In this document: positions 1 through 7,482 of the stretch, one piece after another | How positions within the stretch are numbered: the stretch's first letter is position 1 | Layout of the letters: the number at the start of each line of letters is the position of its first letter | Origin: Paenibacillaceae bacterium | GTDB taxonomy: Bacteria; Bacillota; Bacilli; Paenibacillales; YIM-B00363 | Assembly (NCBI GenBank): GCA_018969805.1 | Contig: JAGWXQ010000010.1 | Span: 1-14,618 of the forward strand | Length of the DNA: 14,618 nt | Direction of reading: 5' to 3' | Position numbers and translations under genes: made by a program | The notes under the pieces: model-generated | The model's input: the letters and a program-made list of their open reading frames with translations, nothing else | Database searches by the model: none | What the model was told of the DNA's origin: nothing

Positions 1-1091
1 AGAAAGTGTTTGATCCGGAAACAAACAAATTTAAGGCTAAAAATGTGTATCAGCGCGTCCTCATCAAGCGCGTTGCAAGTGGTGCAAAGTTTGACTTGGT
101 CATAGATGTACACAATGAGCAGGCGCGCAGCATTGTGCAAATGAGCTGGGATCGGCTGCTTGCGCAGCTAGAGACGATCGTGTATCCGATCATCTCGACC
201 CACTTTTACACAGAGTCTGATCTTGATGGAAACGGCAAAATTGTCGTATTTTTTGGCGATACCCCGCAACACATTTCGGGGTACATTCAGAGGTCGGATT
301 TGTGCATGACATGCGCCTCCAATCGTGGGGAATACATTTACGTCGGGATCGGATCGCGGCTTGACGACAATGATGTGGCGACGATCGGGCACGAGCTCGT
401 GCATTTGGTCGTTGCCAATCAAGCGTTGCGCGCCCAGCGGATGCCATTGTGGCTTGACGAGGCATTGGCGGAAACCGCAGAACACATGGTGTTGCGGGCG
501 ATTGGTGGAATGCGCGCTGCGGATGTACAGATGATGCTTCAGATGGCGGTTGCATCGGATGTGTTGCATGAAGCACCGTTTTTTGTGCACAACAATCTGT
601 TTGCACTGCCTCATGATGTAATCATTGCAACGTATGTGAAGTGGGGGTTGTTTGGGCAATACGTTCGGGCGCAGTTTGCGATGCGCCAAAGCGCACGGGC
701 GCACGTGCGGCCGTTTCAGAGTCTGATCGTATCCCGTGAAGGAGGCGCGATAAAAAGCTTTGAATCGTTGTTGAAAGCGCACATTGATCCGACGTTGACG
801 TTTGGGCGGTTTATGACACAATTTTACGTCGCGCTCGTTAGTGGATCCGATCCATCGTTGTACATGTTGGAAGATACAATGATGTTCCGCATGCTTGATT
901 ATCCCGTATTGTACGGCAGATGGCCGAAGACGCTGCAGCCAGGCAATGCATTTGTCGTGCGTGCGTCTGAGCCGATACGGAAGCCAGTGACCGCTGGGGC
1001 ACACATTCGGTACACGTACGTGGCGGCGAAAAAATTGCTCGTCGTCACAAATGAGGCGACGGATGCACAGCACGTGGAGCCGACGATGTAA
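1..1091 (+). CDS. M30 (hyicolysin)-like zinc metallopeptidase, 5' end missing
   Basis: The frame is open to the left edge (codon AAA precedes the GTG at 6), so this is probably the C-terminal part of a larger, probably exported, peptidase; no signal peptide is in view. About 360 residues are visible. Counting from the GTG at 6, a zinc-binding HELVH lies near residue 129, followed about 20 residues later by WLDEALAETAEH, whose Glu is the likely third ligand of a gluzincin. Upstream come a DLDGNGKI stretch before a beta-strand-like IVVFF, and SGYIQRSDL plus SNRGEYIYVG. This order resembles the M30 hyicolysin family; a generic peptidase-MA gluzincin is the alternative. The second half is poorly conserved to my eye. 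The ABC exporter genes begin 46 bp downstream, so co-transcription is plausible. The zinc-protease class is fairly sure; family and substrate are not. Confidence 0.75.
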   Translation, partial: KVFDPETNKFKAKNVYQRVLIKRVASGAKFDLVIDVHNEQARSIVQMSWDRLLAQLETIVYPIISTHFYTESDLDGNGKIVVFFGDTPQHISGYIQRSDLCMTCASNRGEYIYVGIGSRLDDNDVATIGHELVHLVVANQALRAQRMPLWLDEALAETAEHMVLRAIGGMRAADVQMMLQMAVASDVLHEAPFFVHNNLFALPHDVIIATYVKWGLFGQYVRAQFAMRQSARAHVRPFQSLIVSREGGAIKSFESLLKAHIDPTLTFGRFMTQFYVALVSGSDPSLYMLEDTMMFRMLDYPVLYGRWPKTLQPGNAFVVRASEPIRKPVTAGAHIRYTYVAAKKLLVVTNEATDAQHVEPTM

Positions 1092-1137
1092 TGCTTGCGG
1101 ATATGAGCAACAATATGAAGGGGCGTGGCGATGCGCA

Positions 1138-2124
1138 ATGCAACAACGGACACAAGAAGTAGGAGCAGAGGCACATCGGGATGCGGTCATCGACGTACAC
1201 GAGCTTGTGAAGCGATACGGGGATGTACCAGCGGTACGGGGCGTGTCTTTTCACGTGTCGCGTGGGGAAATATTTGGGTTGCTTGGGCCAAACGGTGCTG
1301 GAAAGACGACGACGATGGAAATGATTGAGGGATTGCGCATTCCTGATGGTGGGCGCGCGATCGTGGCAGGGCACGACACGAAGACGGCGTTGCATCGCGT
1401 GAAAGCGGTCATTGGTGTGCAGTTGCAGTCCACGTCGCTGTTTGATTTATTGACCGTTCGGGAAATTACGGAGCTGTACGCATCGTTTTATGCAAACCCT
1501 GTTCCAATTTTGCCTTTGCTCGAATCGATGATTTTGACAGACAAACTTGATTCGCGTGTCAAAAGTTTGTCTGGAGGACAAAAGCAACGTTTGGCGATTG
1601 CTTTGGCACTCGTAAATGACCCGCTCGTCGTTTTTTTGGACGAACCGACGACGGGGTTGGATCCCCAAGCACGACGCACGTTGTGGGACATCGTCTTGCG
1701 ATTGAAGGAGCGAGGGAAGACGATTATTTTATCGACGCATTATATGGATGAAGCGCACGTACTGTGTGATCGCATCTGTTTGATGGACAAAGGGACGATT
1801 ATCGCTTTGGATACACCGGATCAGCTCATTGCGCGGCTGGAAGCAGATCGTGCGGTGGTGTTTCGTGTGTCCGAGCAACTGCGTGGCGAGGAAGACAAGT
1901 TTGTGGCGTTTCGGGAAGCGTGTGCCCAGATGGAAGGTGTGCAGACGGTGTCTGTGCATGGGGACGTGTTTTCGTTGTATACAAGCAACGTGCAGCGATC
2001 GCTCATTGATGTGATTCAGTGTACAGAGCGGTGTGGCATTGTCGTTGATCAGCTCAGTACGCGTTCGGCAACGTTGGAAGATGTGTTTATTCGCATGACT
2101 GGAAGGAGCTTACGAGAGCAATGA
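1138..2124 (+). CDS. ABC transporter ATP-binding protein (drug/antibiotic exporter type)
   Basis: Cytoplasmic ATPase subunit that would power the permease encoded next to it. It shows Walker A GPNGAGKTT, the Q-loop region GVQLQSTSLF, signature LSGGQKQR, Walker B VVFLDEPTTGLDP and the H-loop STHYMDEA, in the usual order over the first 210 residues. A C-terminal extension of about 100 residues is typical of the CcmA/drug-resistance (DrrA-like) subfamily. I chose the ATG at 1138 because the ATP-binding fold begins a few residues after it (VIDVHELVKRYG). The open frame continues upstream to an ATG at 1051 inside the peptidase gene, but that extension is Arg/Cys-rich and not conserved-looking. The ribosome site for 1138 is weak: AAGGGG about 14 bases upstream. 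The stop overlaps the permease start (ATGA), indicating translational coupling. Substrate unknown. Confidence 0.93.
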   Translation: MQQRTQEVGAEAHRDAVIDVHELVKRYGDVPAVRGVSFHVSRGEIFGLLGPNGAGKTTTMEMIEGLRIPDGGRAIVAGHDTKTALHRVKAVIGVQLQSTSLFDLLTVREITELYASFYANPVPILPLLESMILTDKLDSRVKSLSGGQKQRLAIALALVNDPLVVFLDEPTTGLDPQARRTLWDIVLRLKERGKTIILSTHYMDEAHVLCDRICLMDKGTIIALDTPDQLIARLEADRAVVFRVSEQLRGEEDKFVAFREACAQMEGVQTVSVHGDVFSLYTSNVQRSLIDVIQCTERCGIVVDQLSTRSATLEDVFIRMTGRSLREQ

Positions 2125-3206
2125 GGGCATATTGGAAATTGACGCAAGCACAGCTCATTTTGTTTGCCCGCAATCGGACGGTCATTTTTTTTTCGCTCGT
2201 TTTTCCGATTTTGCTCATGATGGCACTCGGTACGTTTCTTGGTGGTGGGGGCGACGTACGGCTTAAAGGTGTCGTCATCGATCAAGATGGGACGGTCGAT
2301 TCTCGGGAAGCGGTGGCGAAGCTGACAGCACTGCGCAGTGCGGGACTGACGGTGGCAAGCGATGAGACGCAAGCGCGCGATGCACTGAAGCGTGGCGACC
2401 TGCAGCTCGTCGTCATGATTCCGAAGTCTTTTGAGGAGCAGCTGCGTATTGGGAAGGCAAAAGTACACGTGTTGTACGACGAGAAAAGCCAGACGGTGTC
2501 CCAAATCGGGGTGCAGCTCATCGAAGGCGTCGTCGATGCGTTGAGCAAAGAGCGGACGGGGTATGCTCCGGTCGTCGGTGTCGAAGCGTCTCCAGTGCAG
2601 TCGCTTGGGCTCAAATACATCGATTTTCTTGTGCCGGGCATCGTGGCGATGATGATCATGTCGAGCAATTTGAATGGTGTCGCAGGGCAGATCGCATCGT
2701 GGCGTGAGCGCGGTGTATTGCGTCGGATGCAGAGTACGACATTGCGGGCGCGGACGTTTATTGCGGCGCAAATTACGGCGCGGCTTATTTTAAACGGATC
2801 GCAAGCGCTGATCGTGTTGTTGCTTGGCGCGTTTGCGTTTGGGACGCGCGTGAGCGGATCGTGGGCTTTGGTCGTTATGTATGTCATTTTGGGCACGCTC
2901 GTGTTTATGTCGATCGGGTTTATTATTGCGGGATTGGCGAAAACACCAGAGAGTGCGGGACCGATTGCGGGGTTTGTATCGTTTCCGTTGCTGTTTCTGG
3001 GCAACGTATTTTTTCCCATTTCCAGTATGCCGGAATTGCTGCAGCCGGTCGTAAAGGCGTTGCCGATTACGCATTTGGCGCATGCGATGCGTGAGGTGAT
3101 GAACGTCGGCGCGACGCTTGGGGACTTATGGCTGGATACGGTGTGGTTGATCGGCTGGCTGATCGTGGCGTTTGTCATAGCGAGTATGACGTTTAAGTGG
3201 GAATGA
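2121..3206 (+). CDS. ABC-2 type transporter permease
   Basis: Membrane subunit of 361 residues that pairs with the preceding ATPase, whose stop codon it overlaps by four bases. The layout is that of ABC-2 permeases: one N-terminal membrane segment (about residues 20-40, rich in I, F, V, L and M), a large extracytoplasmic loop of about 130 residues, then about five membrane segments from residue 170 to the C terminus (YIDFLVPGIVAMMIM, LIVLLLGAFAFG, ALVVMYVILGTLVFMSIGF, AGFVSFPLLFLGNVFFPIS, TVWLIGWLIVAF). The phrase FPISSMPELLQPVVKALPITH is characteristic of drug or lipid exporters such as the linearmycin/YhaP-like groups. What is moved cannot be read from the sequence. A 33-bp gap to the next gene contains no terminator, so transcription probably continues. 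Confidence 0.92.
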   Translation: MRAYWKLTQAQLILFARNRTVIFFSLVFPILLMMALGTFLGGGGDVRLKGVVIDQDGTVDSREAVAKLTALRSAGLTVASDETQARDALKRGDLQLVVMIPKSFEEQLRIGKAKVHVLYDEKSQTVSQIGVQLIEGVVDALSKERTGYAPVVGVEASPVQSLGLKYIDFLVPGIVAMMIMSSNLNGVAGQIASWRERGVLRRMQSTTLRARTFIAAQITARLILNGSQALIVLLLGAFAFGTRVSGSWALVVMYVILGTLVFMSIGFIIAGLAKTPESAGPIAGFVSFPLLFLGNVFFPISSMPELLQPVVKALPITHLAHAMREVMNVGATLGDLWLDTVWLIGWLIVAFVIASMTFKWE

Positions 3207-3239
3207 TGCACGGTGAGCGAATAAAGGGAGTGGCACATT

Positions 3240-5018
3240 GTGTGTATCGTCGTCGTGGCGTTAAATGCAAAATTTATTCATATGTCTCTTGCATTGCGGT
3301 GCATTCAGGCGCATTGTGCACCGACTTATGATGTGCACATTTTGGAATATACGATACACGATCCACCGATGCATATTGTGATGGATGTGTACGAAAAACG
3401 TCCGACTGTTATTGGGTTTTCGGTGTATATATGGAATGTGGAGCAGACGATCGCCGTCGTGCGCATGCTGCGTAAGGTGTTGCCCGATGCGCTCATGTGT
3501 CTCGGGGGCCCTGAGGTGTCGTACGATACGGATGTGTGGATGAATGCGTTGCCCGAAGTCGATGTGATCGTGCAAGGTGAAGGTGAGGAGACGTTTCGGC
3601 AGATCCTGGAGACGTTAGATGCAGGGCGTTCGAAGCACGAACTGCACGACGTACGTGGATGCGTCTTTCGCGATGGGGACCAGCGCATCGTCGTACAGCC
3701 ACAGCGGCCGAAAGTGCCGATGGATGCGCTCGCTTCCCCAGTGCGGCGATGTGGGGACGATCCGCATGTTGCCGACCGCGTCGTTTATGTGGAGACGAGC
3801 CGTGGATGTCCGTTTTCGTGTCAATTTTGTTTGTCGTCGATTGAATCGGGAGTGCGTTTTGTCAATATCGACCGCATAAAAGCAGATTTGTTGTACGTGT
3901 TGGAGCGCGGTGCGACCGTGATCAAGTTTGTCGATCGTACGTTCAATATCAACAAAGAGTATGCGCTGTCGTTGTTTCAGTTTTTGGCAGCACACCACGG
4001 TGGTCGGTGTGTGTTTCAGTTTGAGATTACGGCAGATATATTGCATCCGGATGTGTTGGAGTGGTTGGTTGCACACGCACCAAAAGGGGTATTTCGCTTT
4101 GAAATCGGCGTACAATCGACCAACGATCGCACAAATGCGCTCGTTAAGCGCAAGCAACGCTTTGACAAACTGTCGCGCACCGTCGTTGCATTGCGCGAGA
4201 GCGAACGTGTCGTGTTGCACTTGGATTTGATTGCGGGGTTGCCTGAAGAAGACGAGGCATCGTTTCAAAAAACGTTCGATGATGTGTTTGCGTTGCGCCC
4301 GCACGAATTGCAGCTGGGGTTTTTGAAAATGCTGCGCGGGACAGGGTTGCGTCGCGATGCACAGACGTATGGATATGTCGTGTGCGACAGTGCGCCGTAT
4401 GAAGTGCTCGGGCATGCGTCGTTGCCGTTTGAGGCGATGATCCGGATCAAGCGAGCAGAGCATATGTTGGAAGTGTACTGGAACGCGCGCCGCACACCGC
4501 GTGTGATCTCATACGTATGTACGCATTGGTACGCATCGGCGTTTGTGTTTTTTCGTGATGTGGGGACACACTGGCACGCACAAGGGTGGACGCGCATCGG
4601 GCATCAATTGTACGACGTGTTTGTGCGGCTGTGGGATTTTGTGCAGCAGCGTGCAAGCCATGCGCACCATGGGATCATAAAAGCATTGCTTATGTGGGAC
4701 TACGCCCATGTGCACCGGATGCGTCCGCGTAAACTTCTGTTTGCGATTGACGACGATGTGCAGTGGAAGAAGACGCTGCATCGCATACAGCAAGCACCAC
4801 ACACGGTCGTTCCATTGCCCCACGAGGACGGGGATGTGCCGGTATTTGACGTGCCGACAAGCGAGGTGGCATTGCGTACGTGGCGCAAATCGGTCGTCGT
4901 CTCTGCGTGCGATATCGATATGGGCGAATATGTGCGCACGGGACGCGTCGTGCGACACGACGGGCTGATCGTGGCGGTGTACGCAGGTGCACGTGCGCCG
5001 TACGTGTATGCGGGTTAG
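3240..5018 (+). CDS. B12-binding-domain radical SAM protein (DUF4080-like)
   Basis: Predicted cytoplasmic radical SAM enzyme of 592 residues. An N-terminal Rossmann-like cobalamin-binding-type domain (about residues 1-140; GFSVYIWNV, CLGGPEVSYD, VIVQGEGEETF) is followed by the radical SAM core with the 4Fe-4S motif CPFSCQFC (C-x3-C-x2-C, near residue 197), the strand VIKFVDRTFN, and EIGVQSTN and DLIAGLPEED further on. The C-terminal third matches the layout of the DUF4080 family common in Bacillota, whose reaction is unknown to me. The GTG at 3240 has a GGGAG site nine bases upstream. It lies 33 bp behind the permease in the same direction, probably in the same transcript. Its stop codon overlaps that of the convergent TIGR01212 gene by four bases. 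The B12-like fold does not guarantee cobalamin binding; I see no DxHxxG motif. Confidence 0.9.
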   Translation: MCIVVVALNAKFIHMSLALRCIQAHCAPTYDVHILEYTIHDPPMHIVMDVYEKRPTVIGFSVYIWNVEQTIAVVRMLRKVLPDALMCLGGPEVSYDTDVWMNALPEVDVIVQGEGEETFRQILETLDAGRSKHELHDVRGCVFRDGDQRIVVQPQRPKVPMDALASPVRRCGDDPHVADRVVYVETSRGCPFSCQFCLSSIESGVRFVNIDRIKADLLYVLERGATVIKFVDRTFNINKEYALSLFQFLAAHHGGRCVFQFEITADILHPDVLEWLVAHAPKGVFRFEIGVQSTNDRTNALVKRKQRFDKLSRTVVALRESERVVLHLDLIAGLPEEDEASFQKTFDDVFALRPHELQLGFLKMLRGTGLRRDAQTYGYVVCDSAPYEVLGHASLPFEAMIRIKRAEHMLEVYWNARRTPRVISYVCTHWYASAFVFFRDVGTHWHAQGWTRIGHQLYDVFVRLWDFVQQRASHAHHGIIKALLMWDYAHVHRMRPRKLLFAIDDDVQWKKTLHRIQQAPHTVVPLPHEDGDVPVFDVPTSEVALRTWRKSVVVSACDIDMGEYVRTGRVVRHDGLIVAVYAGARAPYVYAG

Positions 5019-5944
5019 ATCGTGCAGCGTTTTCCTTGCCACGTATCGCGCTCTACGAGTGCGGCGTCGATCGCATTGAGCAGGGGCCATTTTTCTAAGC
5101 TCCATAGAGGCCCTATGAGCTTATCGCGCGGGGCGTCTCCGCTTAATCGATGCATGACGATGTGTGGGGGCATGCGTTCGAGCGTATCGACGACGAGCGA
5201 TACGTATTCGTCCCGTTCGAGGAAGCGGACGAGTCCGGCTTCATATTGGCGCACCATCGGTGTGTTGCGCATGAGGTGGAGTACGTGGATTTTGATGCCT
5301 TGGATGTCCAGTTGGCGCACAAAGTGTGCGGTTTCCAGCATCATGTCGCGCGTTTCTAGGGGCAAGCCGTAGATGATGTGTGCGCACACGCGAATGCCCC
5401 GTGCCCGCAGCCGTGCGACGCAGTCTACAAACTGCGCGGTCGTATGCGCCCGATTGATCAACGTCGATGTGCGTTCGTGCATCGTCTGGAGACCGAGCTC
5501 TACCCATACGTACGTCCGTTTGTGTAGTGATTCGATATAGTCGAGGACATCATCGGGGATGCAGTCCGGACGTGTGGCGATCGAGATGCCGACGACGTCG
5601 GGCAGTGCAAGCACTTGGTCGTGGTGGGCGCGCAATACGTGCACAGGCGCGTATGTTCCGGTGTACGCTTGAAAGTAAGCAAGGTATTTGGCGCGTGGCC
5701 ATTTGCGGTGCTGTCGATCGCGTATCGTGGCAAACTGCTCGGGCAGCGGTGCGCGCCGTGCACCGGCAAAGTCGCCCGATCCGCGGGCACTGCAAAACGT
5801 GCACCCGCCAGTAGCGAGCGTGCCGTCCCGATTTGGGCACGTATAGCCCCCATCAAGCATGACGCGGATGACTTTTTCACCAAAATGTGCGTGCATGGCC
5901 GCGTTCCATGAATAAAAGCGTTTCCCCATCCACAGTGCGTCCAT
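5015..5944 (-). CDS. TIGR01212 family radical SAM protein (YhcC/YtqA-like)
   Basis: A 309-residue radical SAM protein of the YhcC/YtqA type, often found near tRNA-modification genes but with no firmly known substrate. The family signature is present: a GGYTCPNRDG stretch, then GGCTFC, giving the cluster cysteines in the family's unusual long-spaced arrangement, followed by GSGDF. Later come YLAYFQAYTGTYAP, ISIATRPDCIPDD, VELGLQTMHE, HIIYGLPLETRDMM, GIKIHVLHLMRNTPM and, near the end, HRLSGDAPRDKLIGPLW. The frame is open 30 codons further upstream, but the ATG at 5944 is preceded by GGAGGTGG with good spacing and starts the conserved part (MGKRFYSWN follows). A promoter with TACAAT lies just upstream. 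The 3' end overlaps the convergent + strand radical SAM gene by four bases, with no terminator between them. Confidence 0.93.
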   Translation of the reverse strand: MDALWMGKRFYSWNAAMHAHFGEKVIRVMLDGGYTCPNRDGTLATGGCTFCSARGSGDFAGARRAPLPEQFATIRDRQHRKWPRAKYLAYFQAYTGTYAPVHVLRAHHDQVLALPDVVGISIATRPDCIPDDVLDYIESLHKRTYVWVELGLQTMHERTSTLINRAHTTAQFVDCVARLRARGIRVCAHIIYGLPLETRDMMLETAHFVRQLDIQGIKIHVLHLMRNTPMVRQYEAGLVRFLERDEYVSLVVDTLERMPPHIVMHRLSGDAPRDKLIGPLWSLEKWPLLNAIDAALVERDTWQGKRCTI

Positions 5945-5974
5945 CGTACAGTCCACCTCCAGCGTCGTTGCGTC

Positions 5975-6004
5975 ATTGTAACTGATCGGTACATGAACCA
6001 TCAA
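5975..6004 (-). promoter_or_regulatory. Sigma-A-type promoter of the TIGR01212 gene
   Basis: On the - strand, TTGATG (5999-6004) is followed after 18 bases by TACAAT (5975-5980). Transcription would start near 5968, only a few bases before the GGAGGTGG ribosome site (5951-5960), so the leader is very short. It diverges from the + strand promoter at 6055-6084. Confidence 0.6.
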
Positions 6005-6054
6005 GTGCATGTAAACAGAAGAATTTTTTTTCACATTTGCGTCACAGTGCGCTT

Positions 6055-6084
6055 GACGGTGCTGCGGTGCCGGTGGTACGATAC
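6055..6084 (+). promoter_or_regulatory. Sigma-A-type promoter driving the gene-free region
   Basis: TTGACG (6055-6060) is followed after 18 bases by TACGAT (6079-6084). The start would be near 6091. No convincing protein gene begins within several hundred bases downstream, so the transcript is either a long leader reaching trmB or a separate RNA. Each box has one departure from a common hexamer form; this is a sequence-only prediction. Confidence 0.5.
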
Positions 6085-6377
6085 AAGAGCGGGCAGGGCT
6101 AAAGCGAGTGAGGCTGAAGCAGTATGCCGGGGATCAGCGTGCCACACGACGACACGATTGTGCACAGAGGAGGGAAGTGGCACACGTGGCAATTGGCGAA
6201 GAAAGCGGGGTGTCAACGTGCGAGAATTTGGCGTTGTGACGTTGTCCCGAAACTTGTGCCGGCTCGTGGGATGACGGCCGTTCCTGACAAGCATGACGTC
6301 AGGGGAAAGGAAGGTGCGCAGCAGTGGTGTTTGCAGTGGCAGGGCATGCAGCGCAGCGTGCATGTGCATGGATGGAT

Positions 6378-6413
6378 GAGGACGGGTCACCAAGAGAGGA
6401 CGGGTCACCAAGA
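6378..6413 (+). repeat. Perfect 18-bp tandem duplication
   Basis: GAGGACGGGTCACCAAGA occurs twice, head to tail (6378-6395 and 6396-6413), with no mismatch. It is followed at once by TAGGAGGTG, which contains a near-perfect anti-Shine-Dalgarno match (6415-6421) but has no start codon at normal distance; the next ATG is at 6439. The duplication adds six codons without shifting any frame. Confidence 0.9.
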
Positions 6414-6535
6414 TAGGAGGTGTCCAACAACGCTTCGTATGATGGCCGTGTGCACATACGAACCATGTAGATCTATCGACATTTCTATGATGAGTGGAGT
6501 GAAGCAGTGAGCGTATGAATGTCCGACCGTCTAAT

Positions 6536-6566
6536 AGAAGGCTCTCTGCACGCAGAGGGTCTTCTT
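6536..6566 (+). terminator. 13-bp hairpin, possible weak terminator
   Basis: Bases 6536-6548 pair with 6553-6565 without a break (two G-U pairs), around a four-base loop CACG. The 3' arm and the bases after it read TCTTCTTCG, so the usual run of T is poor. It may end the RNA from 6091, act as a processing site, or only slow the polymerase. Confidence 0.45.
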
Positions 6567-6625
6567 CGTGTATGGGACATCGATGCGATACATACACACG
6601 TGTGATCCTCAGCCGTATTTCCATC

Positions 6626-6693
6626 CATTGATCCAATCGGGAAAAACGCACTTTGCGATCAAGCAAAAGGCAACCCTTTGGATCAATGTTTTT
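6626..6693 (+). promoter_or_regulatory. Compound hairpin followed by a T-run upstream of trmB
   Basis: CATTGATCCAA (6626-6636) is the exact reverse complement of TTGGATCAATG (6678-6688). Inside lie a GGG/CCC pair and a small TTTGC-GATCAA-GCAAA hairpin, giving one nested structure of about 63 nt. It is followed by TTTTTAAT. It sits 64 bp before the trmB start and could be a terminator or attenuator of a transcript entering trmB. The rest of 6567-6756 shows nothing else I can name. Confidence 0.45.
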
Positions 6694-6756
6694 AATAGGG
6701 ATTCGTATGAGGGCGTTGTTGTGTGTGTGGAATAAGGACAATACGGGGTGATCATC

Positions 6757-7482
6757 GTGCGATTGCGTGGAAAAAAGAGAGCAAAGACAGACGAATGGGC
6801 GCGCGAAGTGGTGGTGGATCCGAGTGCGCACAAAGGGAGCTGGAAACGCGTGTTTGGCAACGACAAACCCATCTTTGTTGAGCTGGGGAGTGGCAAAGGT
6901 GCGTTTGTGACACAAATGCGCGTACGGCATCCTGAAGTCAATTGGATTGGTGTGGAAAAATATGACGCACTCATTGGGCGGATCAGTGAAATGGCGATGC
7001 GTACAAGGCACGAACAAGGGTCTGACCGGGCAGACAATTTGCGATTGATTTGTGGAGATATTGGTCAGTTGGATCAATGGTTTGCAGATGGGGAGTTGGA
7101 TCGGTTGTATTTGCATTTTAGTGATCCGTGGCCCAAGATGCGCCATGCGCGAAGACGGCTGACCCATCCGCATTTTTTGGCCATGTATGCACGGGTGCTG
7201 CGCGATGGTGGGGATGTATTGATGCGCACAGACAATGCACCGTTGTTTTGGTATTCACAGCATCGTTTTGCGGAGTGTGGGTTTGTGTGTGTGGAGGCGT
7301 GGCAAGACGACACCGGTGTTGCGGGCATCGCCGCGATTCCGCACGTCATTACAGAATACGAGCGCAAGTTTCGGATGCTTGGAAAGCCCATATACGGCAT
7401 GCATGTGCGCCATGATCGCGATGGGACAGCCACAAACGGGGACATCGGCGCAGAGGCGTCGTGCGCTGCTGAGGTGCGTTAG
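6757..7482 (+). CDS. trmB: tRNA (guanine-N7-)-methyltransferase TrmB
   Basis: Class I SAM-dependent enzyme that makes 7-methylguanine at position 46 of the tRNA variable loop. It has 241 residues, slightly longer than Bacillus TrmB because of a tail of about 25 residues rich in Gly, Ala and Asp. Visible features are FGNDKPIFVELGSGKGAF (SAM-binding motif I), WIGVEKYDALI, the family hallmark HFSDPWPKMRHARRRL (catalytic and tRNA-binding region), then RTDNAPLFWYS and ITEYERKFRMLGKPIY. I prefer the GTG at 6757, because the product then begins MRLRGKK like its relatives and GGGGTG lies six bases upstream. The GTG at 6748 would add three residues and lies inside that ribosome site. The stop overlaps the convergent glycosyltransferase gene by four bases (TTAG) with no terminator between them. 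Confidence 0.95.
   Translation: MRLRGKKRAKTDEWAREVVVDPSAHKGSWKRVFGNDKPIFVELGSGKGAFVTQMRVRHPEVNWIGVEKYDALIGRISEMAMRTRHEQGSDRADNLRLICGDIGQLDQWFADGELDRLYLHFSDPWPKMRHARRRLTHPHFLAMYARVLRDGGDVLMRTDNAPLFWYSQHRFAECGFVCVEAWQDDTGVAGIAAIPHVITEYERKFRMLGKPIYGMHVRHDRDGTATNGDIGAEASCAAEVR

Larger units (their letters stand above)
6091..6566 (+). ncRNA. Candidate structured RNA or long leader, unidentified
   Basis: This is the main part of the 5945-6756 stretch, where I see no credible protein gene; the one open frame (6124-6510) is rich in Trp, Cys and His and has no family features. Evidence for an RNA: a promoter just upstream; paired segments GTGCCAC (6139-6145) with GTGGCAC (6177-6183), TTCCTGAC (6281-6288) with GTCAGGGGAA (6298-6307), and CATGCA (6345-6350) with TGCATG (6359-6364); and a 13-bp terminal hairpin at 6536-6565. 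I compared it by memory with RNase P type B RNA, tmRNA, SRP RNA, T-box, SAM, lysine and Mg riboswitches and found no convincing match. The ends are guesses: +1 from the promoter, and the 3' side of the last hairpin. It could equally be a decayed region. Confidence 0.3.

Noticed and set aside
1051..1137. Longer start (ATG 1051) for the ABC ATPase with a Cys-containing extension
   Set aside because: It overlaps the peptidase gene by 41 bases, has no ribosome site and is not part of the ABC fold.
6124..6510. 128-codon + strand frame in the gene-free region
   Set aside because: The start lacks a good ribosome site, the product is rich in Trp, Cys, His and Met with no domain, and the region shows RNA-like pairing instead. 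A young or decayed gene cannot be fully excluded.
6091..6570. Known RNA classes: T-box, Mg riboswitch, SRP RNA, RNase P RNA, tmRNA
   Set aside because: Fragments such as AGTGAGGCT, GTCAGG...GGAA...GCAGCAG and CAGAGGAGGGAA resemble parts of these, but the T-box AGGGTGG-ACCGCG core, SRP loop pairing, the P4 core of RNase P RNA and the tRNA-like end of tmRNA are all missing.
6031..7173. 380-codon open frame on the - strand over the gene-free region and trmB
   Set aside because: Half of it is antisense to the clear trmB gene, and the product is Pro/His/Arg-rich without any recognisable domain or start signal.
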